Of a stretch of DNA of 64,000 bases, positions 22,390 to 33,478 are shown in pieces. Made by a program: the position numbers and the translations under genes. This stretch comes from Globisporangium splendens (lineage: Eukaryota > Oomycota > Peronosporomycetes > Pythiales > Pythiaceae): assembly GCA_006386115.1 (NCBI GenBank), contig VFIW01000038.1, positions 186,001 to 250,000 of the forward strand. The letters run 5' to 3'. Under the pieces are notes generated by a model. That model made no database searches. It was not told where the DNA came from and saw nothing but the letters and a program-made list of their open reading frames with translations. Position 1 is the stretch's first letter. The number at the start of each line of letters is the position of its first letter.

Positions 22390-23608
22390 AAGTGCTCCAT
22401 GGATCCAGGTCAGCTGTTCACTGAGATCGGGAGCAGTTGCCACAGCCATCCATTTGACAGATTCTGTCCAGTCGTTCACTTGCCCTCAGTGCACACGCAT
22501 CTACAGCCATTTTGATCGTATCTGAACTCCCACCGTCACGCCTTTTGCATGAGAGAGAGCGACCCTGGCGATGGCACGACGACGTCTTCTCACTGGCCGT
22601 TCATCTGTGGAACCGAACGCTCTGTCACTCCATACGTACGCACACATGAGGTCGCACCTTCAGCGTCCAATCTCCACACCCGCCTTCGAGCACAACAATC
22701 TCATCCTCTCTGATCGTATAAAAGTCAACTGCAATGCACAAGTCGTTCTCTACTTTCATTGTCGCTGTATGCGGACTTACCGCCGCCATTACTACCGACG
22801 CGTTCTTGACAGGAGACTGGTCAGTCAGCAACGGCTCTGTGCTCTTCGATACTCCCTTTGTCGTCACTGCGGGCTCGATTTTCGACGGTGAGATGAAGAC
22901 CTACGAGCGATCCAACGTGAAATGCTCCAGTGACGAAGAAACAGGCAAAGCGACCGCGGTGTTCCTCGTCGAGCCTGGCGCCACGCTCAAGAACGTCATC
23001 ATCGGCAAGGATCAAAGTGAAGGCGTCCACTGCGAACAAAACGGTTGCATCATCGAGAACGTGTGGTGGGACGACGTGTGCGAAGACACTCTCACGATTA
23101 AGGGAGGCTCGGCATCCAGCGTGTCCAAGGTCATTGGTGGTGGCGCTCGTTCCGCAGACGACAAGGTTGTCCAGCACAACGGCTACGGCTCTGTGAGCAT
23201 CGACGGCTTCTACGTGCAAGACTTGGGCAAACTGTACCGCGCATGTGGCAACTGTGGGGTCGACATTACCCGCCATGTCAGTGTGTCGAACGTGTACGCT
23301 GTGAACCCGACGGCGAGCATCGTCACTGCCAACAAGAACTACAACGACGAAGCCACCCTTCAGAACGTCACGGTCGTGACATCCAAGAAGAAACTCGGTG
23401 TCTGTGTGTGATCCGAGGCGGTACCAAAGGGCAAAGAACCAGTGAAACTCGGCCAAGGTCCCTTGCCTCCGTTGTGTCAATATGAAGACGACGACGTCAC
23501 CATTGTTGCCTAGATCAGCAGTCCACGTTCATCTGTTTGTCTCGATATCTTTCAATGCATTGAGTCAAAGGTCTCACGTAGGTTTTAAGAAGCCAAGTCT
23601 ATAGAAAG
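22390..23608 (+). repeat. Segmental duplication, copy B (pairs with 14290-15508)
   Basis: Collinear and over 99% identical to copy A. Just upstream, 22288-22310 holds a short perfect inverted repeat, GGGTCAAA...TTTGACCC. The SINE insertion ends 130 bp upstream of this copy and is absent upstream of copy A. Confidence 0.9.
22734..23513 (+). pseudogene. PL3 pectate lyase, premature TGA, copy B
   Basis: Same gene as copy A, with the conserved glycines intact (VIIGKD, QNGC). Copy B therefore looks closer to the ancestral sequence, but it shares the TGA at 23409-23411, so the nonsense mutation predates the duplication. As read, the product has 225 residues and lacks the last 34 positions with the conserved Trp and the LCQY segment. 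Downstream frame to TAG 23511-23513 is otherwise intact. Confidence 0.85.
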
Positions 23609-23685
23609 ATCTGAAGTGGAGGAGAGGCGTGTGATTTTGCGTGTGGCGTCAGTTTGATCGTGCGGTTTTCCTTACAGGATCGATA

Positions 23686-23970
23686 ATGAGGCTGTTCTAC
23701 AGGCACATTGGCATCGTGCGTGTTCTTGCGCTCATGCTCGTTCTGGTGGCGTGCAAAGGAATCACTGGGAACTGCATCCATGACAAACTAAAGGTCCGCG
23801 TCGTAACGAGTCCACAAAGGTACAGCGAGGTGAGCTCCGAAGGTCCAGCAGTACCAACACCGCGCGATGAGCAAAACAAAGAAGATGGGAAGACGGCTAC
23901 GCTGATTCAAGTAGAAATGAATCCGGACAACCAGTTGCGCTATGACAACTTACAGCAAGAGCTACTGTAG
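23686..23970 (+). CDS. Small secreted protein candidate
   Basis: ATG 23686 opens 94 residues starting with a clear signal peptide (RHIGIVRVLALMLVLVACKG). The mature part is short, hydrophilic and rich in Glu, Gln and Asp. It ends with PDNQLRYDNLQQELL before TAG. After the stop the frame stays open for 17 codons beginning DERAIAS. There is no canonical RxLR motif in the usual 30-60 window (NQLR is not RxLR), so I do not call an effector class. It begins 78 bp after the end of the pectate lyase duplication. Confidence 0.45.
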   Translation: MRLFYRHIGIVRVLALMLVLVACKGITGNCIHDKLKVRVVTSPQRYSEVSSEGPAVPTPRDEQNKEDGKTATLIQVEMNPDNQLRYDNLQQELL

Positions 23971-24091
23971 GACGAGCGAGCTATTGCCTCAGTAAAGGAG
24001 AGAAACATGATAAAACACCAGCTCTAGCCGTAGGTGATAACAACAAGCCATTCATTTGTGTACATACGAAACGATGAAGCGAGTCCTCCTT

Positions 24092-24918
24092 CTACTTAAA
24101 CAGCACATACGAAGCGTGGCTGCCTTCGTCGTCCACTTTCTTCCGCTGTTGCTTCTCTCTGTGGCGTCGCAATTTGTTGACGAGCACACCAGCAGCAGCA
24201 AACACCAAGAGTCCACCAAACATCATCGGGAATTGCTCTTCCTGCTGATGCTGCGGAACCTGTGCAAGTAGTAAATGAGGCTGACCTGATCCAGTCGCTG
24301 CCACCCTCGTAGCTACCTCGATCTCCAGTAGCAGCGATTGCGCTAGAACACTTGATGGCGGTGCTGGTGGCTCGGTTGGAGGATCACCGTCCACAAAGTC
24401 GTACTTTTGTGCTGCCAAGAACGTCCTGTCCTTGCTGTCTCGCTGGGTGTTGATCGTCGGGTCTTCGGGGTCCTCTGGGAGCGTCACGTCCGCTTTGGCC
24501 TTCTCCGTGGGGGCTTCTGGACGCCGGTCTCGGTCGCGAACGGGTGCAACTGCTCAGCTGCTGTGATGATGCTGTCCAGGTTAATTGGACCGCCGACGCG
24601 ACCGCCACTATTGACTCGCGCCGTGTCCGACGTGGCGAGAACATGCTGCTGCATCGTGCCATCGGTGTCCGCGACTTGCTCGACGGAGATCGCAGGCGCG
24701 GCACCACGGAGTGCCATCGTCAGTTGTTGTAGTTGCTGTAGACTTGCGTTCACGTTGGACTTGCGCTTAATACGCGTCTTGGGGACTGAGAAAGTGCGAT
24801 TCGTGTCGCAGTATATTGGGTGGCGACGCTTGAGAGAGAGTTGTTGAATATTGGATCTTTGCCTCAATAGAGAACCGCGCTGTATTAGAAAATGCAAAAG
24901 GCGCGTTGAAGGTCTCAC
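24092..24918 (-). pseudogene. Putative single-pass membrane protein, one frameshift
   Basis: Two overlapping minus-strand frames make one protein if a single base is restored in the C run at 24509-24513 (G run on the plus strand). The first frame (24918 to about 24510) covers a basic N-terminus and a Gln/Thr-rich region ending EQLHPFATETGVQKP. The second (about 24512-24092) continues PTEKAKADVTLPEDPEDPT and ends with a transmembrane helix, MMFGGLLVFAAAGVLV, and a basic tail LRRHREKQQRKK. The 5' end lacks a clear ATG and an upstream exon is possible. Family not recognised. The indel in a homopolymer could be a sequencing error rather than a real lesion. Confidence 0.45.
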
Positions 24919-25219
24919 TTCAGTGAGGTGTTCACGAAGAGCGAATGGCTTTAGCCTCAGGCTCTTTTGTTCAGGATCGAACCCTTTTCGCGCACGATAT
25001 CATGGCCGACACTGGTTCTTGGATTCGTCAGTAACCTGGAAATACTGTGCACCAACGAGCAAGCTTGCGAGTCATGTCAAATCTTCAAGGATAACCTAGG
25101 TTGCCCAGACACCTGGGCGAAGCTGACACCGCAGACTCCATCCAGAACCAAGTGACGTTATTGCCGACAAGGACAAATCACATGCGCGGCACTGCTACAG
25201 TAGCTGCCAAATCGACGAA

Positions 25220-26272
25220 CTACTTCAGCAACGCGATCGCCATCGAGGATCGCGTGGTCGCGAACGCCATGTTGGTGCACGTGACCGACAGTTCCTGGTT
25301 CGACTCCATGTACACGATGGACGTGAGCGACATGCGCTTGCTCGTATCCGCGCACGAATGAATGCACATGCCGTCCCGAAGCAGCTTCAAGGTACGCACC
25401 CCGCCGTGGCGTAGAGTGAAAGGGTGACGCATATCGACGTGGATCTGGTACGGACCGAGCCGGAAGAACTCAATCGATCCATCGCTGTAGACCGTGAAAT
25501 CGCACGGGTTGTAGCAGTCGGTGGAGCGTTGCCACTGCAGCAAGCCTCGTGGATTCGCGCTCGGGATGCTCTGCAGCATCTGCCAGGTCAGTGCACTGTC
25601 GACACGCTCGTCGTCTGCCGCCTCGCGCTTCAGCTTCTTGAGAAGCCCCGACAGCTCCGACTTCAGACAACGCAACTTATCGGCTTGATCGCGCACTCTG
25701 GCTTCCAAGAGTGCAACAGCGTCCACGTCACGCGGTTTCGAGAGGACGTGTGAGTGTGCACTCTGGGGTCCAGTGGGCACTGTGTGCATATGCAGTTGCA
25801 CGTCGACTTCCAGAGACCACGCTTGGTTCTCTCGCGGCACAAGCTGCCGCTGCCAGTCGCTCGACGTGTCGTGCCACGGCGCATTCAGACAACTGGCAAA
25901 GCTCTATGCATAGTCCTCACTGGCTCAACATTCTTGTAACACAAGCATTTTGTGGTATCACACACACAAAATCGAGGCATACCGCGACGTAATCGTCCAT
26001 CGACGCCGTCGTCAACGCCACGTCCGAAGTCACAAAGTCGTCCAGAGACAGATCGCCAGACTCCTTGGTTCGCGTCACCAAGAAAAAGAAACGCAATAAG
26101 TCTGACGAGATGATGCCAATGGCAAAACGGCACAAGAACGCACAAACCATTGGCATTTGCTCTTCTGATCCTCGAGCCAGACGTTCACGCGATCTCCAGT
26201 GCCGCTCAGCTTGTAGCGATAAAGTGGCGCGGGCTTGCGTGCAAACGCCACATTACTCATTTGCATATCCAT
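25220..26272 (-). CDS. Family X protein (IWLE motif, coiled coil, C1q-like C-terminus), member 1
   Basis: Three exons on the minus strand. Exon 1 (26272-26148) has LYRYKLSGTGDRVNVWLED and ends in the conserved QW. Exon 2 (about 26077-25984) encodes LSLDDFVTSDVALTTASMDDYVA. Exon 3 (25903-25220) begins after TAG-acceptor with SFASCLNAPWHD, then a coiled coil (LLEARVRDQADKLRCLKSEL) and a C-terminal beta-rich domain (IEFFRLGPYQIHVDM, LLRDGMCIHSC) resembling C1q/TNF modules. Donors are GTTTGTG and GTATGCC. The exon 1-2 junction is off by one base with the only visible acceptor (CCAAG|GAGTC), so splicing may be damaged. It has no signal peptide. It is head-to-head with member 2. Function unknown. 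Confidence 0.55.
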
Positions 26273-26323
26273 GCGTCAAGTTGACTAAATTCCTGGCGGT
26301 CTTGTCTTTGTGGTGGTTTGCAG

Positions 26324-27032
26324 GGCATCTGACTTCCAGCTCCTCTGCGCGCAGAGCGACAACTCGTTGTTGCTCAAAGCCGAGGTCCGCGTCGATGCGC
26401 ATGGAGTTTTCTTGCAAGCAGAGCTCGCACTGTCGACGAGGTTTCGCGTGCTCGTGAAGCCGCTGCGACTTGAGCCCGTCGAGATCGTCGCAGCGGAAGT
26501 GAGAGACCATCAAGAAGATTTGCAGTATTTGCAGAAGAAGGTTGCAGCACTTCGACGCAAGGCGAAGCACTGCCACCACCCTTCGTCGTCCTGGCTTGTT
26601 TTGGAGTCGATGAGTGTCGCGCACCGCGGCGAATGTCTCCTCTGGAAGCGGCCCAAAGGTTACTGCTGTCCCGCTCACGATTTTGTCGTACGTCGGGACG
26701 GGGACGCTCAGTTTAAGCACGCTGGCGCATACCAAGTCATCGCCAGCGTCGATCACTGCAATGACGACGCGAGTCCACCCGCGCTAGCGCTCCGATGTGA
26801 CGGCAAGACCCTCCAGACGTGTGCGAGCGTCGCGTGCCAACATTATGCGAAGAAAGAAGAAGAAGGCGAAAGAGAAAAGGTGAGCAAGAACCAGAAAAAG
26901 AGACGCCACTGCGTGACGGTCGTGCTGGCGCGAATCGTCGTGATGAACAAGGAACAATCGTTGTCTGTTGTCTTCACGGGACCCCGGACCACAACGCCAG
27001 GCGCGACCATGTCGATTGCGTTGGCGACCTAG
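26324..27032 (+). pseudogene. Family X fragment, exon 3 only, member 2
   Basis: A good acceptor (GGTGGTTTGCAG) precedes ASDFQLLCAQSDNSLLLK, a coiled coil (AAEVRDHQEDLQYLQKKVAAL) and the C-terminal beta-rich domain (GAYQVIASVDHC, LRCDGKTLQTC), ending at TAG 27030-27032. Exons 1 and 2 are absent: the sequence immediately upstream is exon 1 of member 1 on the opposite strand. A Lys/Glu-rich insertion (KKEEEGEREKVSKNQKKRR) interrupts the last domain. Probably a 5'-truncated copy produced by the rearrangement that made the divergent pair. Confidence 0.6.
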
Positions 27033-27950
27033 GTACTACTTTGTTGCCAGTGGTTCGATTCGTGATGGTGTTGTATCTAGGAAGCGTGTATACATGGTGG
27101 TTGATGCGTGCGTGCCACTAAGTACTTGGTTCCGTTTCCAGCGAGGGCAAGTGTAATTATGTGCGCGCGTATGGCTGGTAGCAAAGCTTGGAACACATTT
27201 GCTGCTTTCAACTTGGTACTATGCATGTCGATCCTCCTTATGGTGGACACTGCGCTCGAATACGATTTTCGTTGTCCATCAAGATGACGAATTCCCAAGC
27301 GTTGATGTTTGGTTCTTGGCGCAAAGACACACGTGCTCTAAATGTAACACCTTGGTGAATTGGCTTCGCATCGTGTGCTTACGCATACGTGGCAAGCTTC
27401 ACTGGATCGTTTGCGATGGACGCGCGCATATGGAAATCGCAAAACCCATGCACTCATAGCAACTTGTTTCCATTCGCACAGTCAGCCGTTCTTGTATTTT
27501 GGTCTTCAGCAAGAGCACCCAAGTTCATATTCCAACTGAGAGCATCTGTTCTCAAAATGGTGATCGCACTGGGTCTAAGCATCGTGAAATATGTCAACGT
27601 CATGCGCTTTCTCAGTTCACACAAAGTGTTTGCTGACAACGAGACTTCAGAGCGTGTGTCAGCCATGAGCGCCGAACAATGGAGTGCCGTGCTTCTCTGT
27701 TGAAGCTATGACGACACCGTATGTTTGGACACGACATGTCGGATCAATTATTTAACTACGATTCCATTAACACTCTGTCCAGTGCATATTGAGCTGACGT
27801 CGCTGTACATACCGTAGACGCGGCTGGCGCACAGGCATCGGCAGTCAGCAACCAGACGCTACTTGAATCTGCATCGCATGTCACCCCGCTCGGCGCTTGT
27901 TCGCTCAGGGTCTTCTCTATGTGAACGCCAAGCGGGAATGAAGAAGCCGC
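27033..27950. other. Intergenic, boundary of accessory and housekeeping blocks
   Basis: No coding sequence recognised. To the right the window changes to conserved, intron-containing core genes. Confidence 0.4.
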
Positions 27951-28381
27951 TTATGCCTTCGGACGCGGGACGTGCGTGAACTTGGCGCCTTTCATGCGCT
28001 CCATCATCTTGATGTCACGCTCGCCCTTGCGTATTAAGTGCTCGATCACATTGAAATCCATTCGCCCCACGGATCTCGCCTGCACATAAGCCAACAAGAA
28101 GAACAGGTCAGCAAACCCATTCAAACGAATTGCTCCACCCACACACATAGACGCATAATGGCAAAAGGAATACGTACGTCATCGCGGAAGCGCTCGCGCA
28201 CGTACGTGAGAGTCGACGCTCCTGTTGTAGCGCCACTGGACGCAGCAGCAAGCTCGCGGTCCTTCTTCTGCGCTGTGCGCAGAGCCTTCTTGTAGAGCGC
28301 GAGCACCTGCATCTGCAGCCCCGAGTGCGTCGCACCCTTCGGCTTGAGCGTCTTCGCGGCGCTGTTCACCACCGCCACCAT
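27951..28381 (-). CDS. SDHAF1: Succinate dehydrogenase assembly factor 1-like LYR protein
   Basis: Two exons, 28381-28178 and 28079-27951, with donor GTACGT and acceptor TGTGCAG, give 110 residues with phases agreeing. The protein has the LYR-family pattern GLQMQVLALYKKALR (LYR as LYK) followed by YVRERFRDDARSVGRMDF and IEHLIRKGERDIKMM, which fits SDHAF1 better than other LYR proteins. SDHAF1 helps insert iron-sulfur clusters into the SdhB subunit of complex II in the mitochondrial matrix. The ATG at 28381 is preferred; an upstream in-frame extension has low-complexity Cys/Val residues. It shares a 437-bp spacer with COX20. Confidence 0.8.
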
Positions 28382-28818
28382 CTCGTGTGCTTGCTTCACA
28401 GGCTCAATGCCGAGATGCTGCTGCTGATAGAGACACAGTGGCACACACACGCACACGCAGCAAGAGAGAGCGCTGATCGTCGAGCTGCTTCTATTCCTTG
28501 ATGCTCTTGATTCTGACCCATGCACAATTGGCTTGTCCTATTTTAGCTGATCAATTTTACATTAAACTAGTGTCAGTGACTTGCAAAGTTGTGTTGACTG
28601 CACTATTTTGGGATGCCAGAGCTTGTCGGTTCACACTAAAATATGGTCATGCATCCGTAAATAAATAACACGGTGTTGCAACCACTGTTCATGACAAATG
28701 TGGGTTGGTACCGCAAATAGAGAGTTTGATGTTCAGTAGCGTGGCGCACACTATTCCCGTTGCAAAAACGTGGCTGACACACAAACTGTGGAGCTCACTA
28801 AACACACAAAGAAACATC
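28382..28818. promoter_or_regulatory. Bidirectional promoter region, SDHAF1/COX20
   Basis: The only sequence between two divergent mitochondrial assembly genes. It contains ACAATTGGCTTG near 28524, a CCAAT-type box. No clear Inr match. Confidence 0.45.
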
Positions 28819-29236
28819 ATGGCGCCGAAGGAACTGCTGTCGAACCCTCCGTGCTTCCGCTCGGGGCTCATGTGGGGCATCGCCACGGGCGCGCTCATCG
28901 GCGGCCACCGCTTCCGCACGACCAAGCAGGTGCGCACGGCCTGCGACTGGGCCGTGCTCGCGTTCGGCGGCGTTGCTGTCAGCTCCTGGTACGAAGCACA
29001 GCAAATGTGTCATTTCGTCGCATGCACTGGGATTATCACCCTATTGACACGATTGTGGCTGTGGATATGGCGTTGCTCTGTATTGCCTCTGTATTGTCGA
29101 TAGGTTGGTGTGCCGGACGACGTACCTGACGCGTGTGAAGCAGACGCGGCAGTTCATGGAGGTCATGAACAACCCCGAGACGAAAGCCGAAGCCGAGCAG
29201 TTCCTGCGCTCGCGGGTCGAGCCCAAGCAGGAGTAG
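28819..29236 (+). CDS. COX20: Cytochrome c oxidase assembly protein COX20
   Basis: Exons 28819-28988 and 29104-29236 join in phase across a 115-nt intron (GTACGA...GATAG) to give 100 residues. It has the COX20 pattern: NPPCFRSGLMWGIATGALIG, first membrane helix, FRTTKQVRTACDWAVLAFGG, second helix, then SSWLVCRTTYLTRVKQ and a hydrophilic C-terminal helix. COX20 is a chaperone of Cox2 in the inner mitochondrial membrane during complex IV assembly. Length is typical for the family. Confidence 0.85.
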
Positions 29237-29606
29237 ACAGCAGCGATTTAGACGAAGAAACAAGCGGGAAAACTACGAGACGAAAGATAATATACCTGCA
29301 ATGGATGGCGAAAGAATGGACTCGAGGTTCTTGTTGGTGGCAATAGACGCTGGAGACATGGTCAACAGTTAGGCGAAGAATACCTCATCTCTCTCTTCAA
29401 AAGCAACACAAACCTCAAAGACGTCATCCTTCCATCTACAGATCGGTCTTGCTGCCTTTGCATTGCATTGCTTTGCCTTGAACATCATGCATCATACGTG
29501 AGATACTAAAAACGAGGTGCAGAGTGCTTGCGCCTGTTCGCTTTGCGCGCTTTTCATTGCAGTCGCCTTTATCTTTTCTTCTTCTTCCTTCTTTCTTTTA
29601 ACGTGA
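29237..29606. other. Spacer between convergent COX20 and BDP1
   Basis: 3' untranslated regions of the two convergent genes; nothing else seen. Confidence 0.5.
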
Positions 29607-32420
29607 CTAACCAGCAAAATCAAACGAGTTCTTTCGTTCCCGATAGTAGTCCTCGAAATCGTCCAAAAAGTCGGCTTGAGGTGGCGGTGGCGTGGCCATC
29701 GCCGTCGACGCAGGCGAGTCCATGCCGACAGCCACGATCTGCTTCTTCTGGTGCGCGTTCTGCTTCGCCTGCTTCTTCTGCGAGTCCTTGTCGACCATCT
29801 GAGCGATCACTTCGACCATTTCAGTATCTGTGACGGAGTGACGTTCAAAGCGATGCCGTGAATATGAATACAACAAACAAAAATGGGCGACGAGCGGCGT
29901 GAAATGGAGTGTGCACATACCGAGCGGCGCAGCCGAAGCCTTGAGCGCGATCTCGATCAGCGCTGGGTGATGCTTTTCTTCGTATTTAAACTTACACTTG
30001 AGTTCCTTGCGCTTTCGGTTTGGAAACAACGTCGCCATCATGGAAAAGTTTGGACCGACTTGGCTGAGGCACTGCAAAACCATAACACACAACTTTGTGA
30101 GGCACAAATCATCTCAAATACAAATGCAATGCACGGTGACATACGTAGTAAAACTGCTTGGTCTCGTCCTTGGCCCAGCGCTTTCCTGGCGCATTACATT
30201 GCGCATAATACCTCGCGCCACTGCGTCGAGGCATCTGGTCGTCGTTGTCCGAGAACTCGCCGCTGCGGTGGGAGACCTCGCTGATCTTGACCGTCGATTC
30301 GAGAATCACCATCTTGCCATCGATGATCTCAACCTGTGGGGTCACAATAGAGCCTCCAAACGCAGCAGATTCCGACGAGACCGAGAACGAACGAACACGG
30401 TTGAGCGCCTGTGTGTTGATCAAATTCGAGCTACCGCTACCATTGTTCATTGGGTTGTCCGCGGACGTCGCGTTGACTTCCTGCTCGTGGCGATTCACGC
30501 GCTTTCCCATTGGCACGGTCAGCGCAAGCTCGCCCATGGTCATCTGCGACGGTTCCTTCTTGAGCAACTCACCCACCTTCGTGCGCGACGACTTACGGCT
30601 CACCGATGTGATGGACGACGACGAGTTACTGCGCTTGCGGCGCGTGGTTGGCGTCGATTTTTCCTTCTTGACCGTCAACGCACGCGAGGCAACGCCACTT
30701 TCCTCGTTGTCTTCATCTTCTTCTTGTTGTTTCAAGACCGACTTCGCCCACATCGTAGCGCGTTCGCGAGCAGGCACATATATCTGCAAAATTCAAGCAC
30801 CGTCAGTGTGTTTAACACAGATAGAACAAAATACCTAGCAATCCACCAACCTTTGCATTTTCTTCTGGAAGTTCAAACTCGTTTGGATCCACATCTTCGT
30901 CCTTGTCATCGTCGTGCTCTTCTTGTGAATCGGTTGCATCTCTATAACTACTCTCTTTCTTCGCTTGACGACGCAGCTATTGGGACAAAGTCATGTACAA
31001 GTATGTTAGTGAATACGCAAACCATTTCCATGCCACAAAGGACATGTATCGCCATCAAACTCGCACCGAACGCCGTGGGGTCTTGGAAGGGCTTCCGGCC
31101 ACCTCATCGGTCGTGTCAGGAGTGCGACGCTTGTTGGCCTTCCGTGGGGTTGGCTTCGCAGCCTTGGCAACCTGCTTCTTCTGCTTAACAGAAGTATCCT
31201 CATCGGCGGCAGGGGTGTCTGGTTGGATACGAGTTGGCGATTCTGGGGAAGGAATAGCAGCGACATGTTGCACGCGAGTAGCCGCTTGATGCTGTGCAAT
31301 GCGTCGAGGTGATTGGTGCGGCTTGATATCTAGCTTCCGGACCATCCTCTGCAAATACAATTACACAAGGTGAGTGACACTCCATTCACCACTCTATTAG
31401 CGAAGGCTTAGATACGTACCTTCACAACAGGGTTCTCTTGGGTGGAGATTGGGGGTGGGAGGATCGTCGTCGCACGTGGGCCGAGGATTGGGCTCGCGTG
31501 GTGCAAGTGGCCGCCACGGAGTTCGGCACCGCGATACACTGGCCCCGCCGATGTGATCTTTGCGAGTCGCTCCACTTGGTGAGCACGTTGTTCCTGTCCA
31601 AGTATAAGAATCCACGTCAGTGCGTCGTAGTCCTCTGGTTCAGTCACTCGAGAACGAAATGCGCTAGTATGTTTATTTACCGAGGCGCGTTGAACCGGGA
31701 GAATCGGCGAGCGCACGCCTGGCTGCGGAGGCTTTCCAGCAGAGCTTGGACGCGGAGCTAGCGATCCGCCTGGAGCGATGCCGCTCGAGCGTGGCGTTTG
31801 CGCAGCAGCAGGAACAGCTGGAGCCGTCGTTGGCGCTTCACGAGGGGCCACCACGGCTTGCACTGGGATCACTGGAGGAATGGAAACAGGAGACTCGCTC
31901 TCTGGATGGCTGTTGTTGCTGCTCGGGATGTTTTCCTCATCGTCGTCCTGTCAATAATTTAGAAGCCATCAGAGCGATCCATCAAGCATTCTTTGGAAGA
32001 CAAGTGACACCATACCTCAGGGGTCACAGGAACAGCAGCTTCTTCGTGGTCATCGCTTGCAGCGGGAATCGACGCACGTTTACTGCGATCCACTACAATA
32101 CGCAAAATAATAATATCCCACGCATATTAGTCTGACTGGAAGCGAGGTCACGCACCAAAATGGGTTCGAAGGGGTACGCGTCGCTCATGTTCATGCGTAT
32201 GCAAGCAAACAGCGCGCCGGCGCTACGTTATTATGAACCTAGATATCCCATCCATTGGGTACACTTGTCCATTCAACCCACCCACGCGAAATGAATTGTA
32301 GCGCAAGGTTGTGATCATATATACTCATTTACCGTTCGAGGGCTTGGCGCGCGGTGCGATCGGCAACCGAGTGGGCTTGCGGCCCTTGTTCTTCAGCAGC
32401 AGCGGCACGCGCGACGACAT
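29607..32420 (-). CDS. BDP1: Transcription factor TFIIIB component B'' (BDP1)
   Basis: Nine exons, all phases agreeing: 32420-32333, 32092-32016, 31947-31681, 31593-31420, 31348-31061, 30976-30851, 30783-30145, 30071-29921, 29827-29607 (676 residues). The N-terminus MSSRVPLLLKNKGRKP is basic, followed by disordered Pro/Ala/Ser-rich and Lys-rich regions. A conserved stretch PQVEIIDGKMVILES precedes a SANT/Myb domain, RWAKDETKQFYY, then LSQVGPNFSMMATLFPNRKR and KELKCKFKYEEK, split by an intron. This layout is diagnostic of BDP1, which with TBP and BRF1 forms TFIIIB and recruits RNA polymerase III to tRNA and 5S genes. The tail has FLDDFEDYYRERK. One intron has donor GTTTGAT (after 31061), weaker than the rest. 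Confidence 0.9.
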
Positions 32421-33478
32421 CTTCTCGTTCCGGATCCTTCCGCCGAGTGTGCTTTCTTTTATGACGGCAAAACGTGCGCGCTTTGGTCGTTGACTGCAGT
32501 CGCTAGAATGAACACCAGGTCACGCGGAAAAGACTACGAGACGGCGCGTTCAGAGCACAGAGAGAGGCGACGTGCACAGGAGGCGAATGCGACGCCGATC
32601 GGTGGAAGAAACGCGCGTGGACACCGCACGAAAATGCGCGCTTGGTGGTCTGTTCTGCGTGCTTCGGGTGTGGTTTAATGGCAAGGTTTCCCTCTGTGTT
32701 TATCAAAGTCAAAGCAGGCAAACGCGCGGCATAAGCCATAACGCTATGTGGTTGGATGAAAAGACAGGAATGAATAGATCTGATTGGCTGTATATTGAGT
32801 TGGCGCCATTGGAGTTGCTTTTTGGCCAATCGCAACGATGTCGTCTTTTCAACCAGTAGTGCACATGGTGTGGGGATAGGGCTCGAGGTTAGATCCCACA
32901 AAAAGAGTTTACTTTATCGAGAGGGTCAGGCAACCCAAGAGCTTTTTAAAGCCAAAGACTGATAGTTTTATGGCGCCAAATCGCTTACAGTACACGGAAT
33001 GTAGACGCCCATGACGCTGTTGTACTGCCTGGGAAATGTGTGGAGCTTGTTGGCTTTCGATCGTTCGGCTAGGAAGATGTTGCCACACAAAATCGAGGTC
33101 CAAAGTTGGATCCAAAATGTGATGTGTCAATGGAACTGTCAACATATGCAACTAGTGCCGATTATCTAATTTAAGAGAACTCTTTACACAAACAATTCAT
33201 CAAAGAGTGTATTTTCTGGTAACCGGATATGCAAATATTCAGTTCTTTCTATTGTTATTTTTTCGGAACACAACCAAATATGACCAACACTCGCGCTAAA
33301 CCCACACTTTGCATTCTCCATTTCCGCCAATCAAATCGTTAACTACTCAATCATTGGCTCAAACAGACAAAATGCCTACTTTATTGGCTGAAATATCAAA
33401 ATGGCGATTGGACAGCCACGCGCTCCATACAAAAACGCTGTCTCGCCCAATTGAAGGCATCGAAAAAGGAAAGCAAGC
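32421..33478. promoter_or_regulatory. Divergent promoter region of BDP1 and the KH-domain gene, rich in CCAAT boxes
   Basis: No gene seen. GCATTCTCCATTTCC at 33311-33325 matches the oomycete Inr core. CCAAT boxes in either orientation occur at about 32783, 32824, 33327, 33352, 33383, 33404 and 33448; the one at 33383-33394 is the 12-mer ATTGGCTGAAAT also found near other genes in this window. Confidence 0.5.

Noticed and set aside
23686..23970. RxLR effector
   Set aside because: NQLR near the C-terminus is neither RxLR nor in the expected position, and DER follows only after the stop codon.
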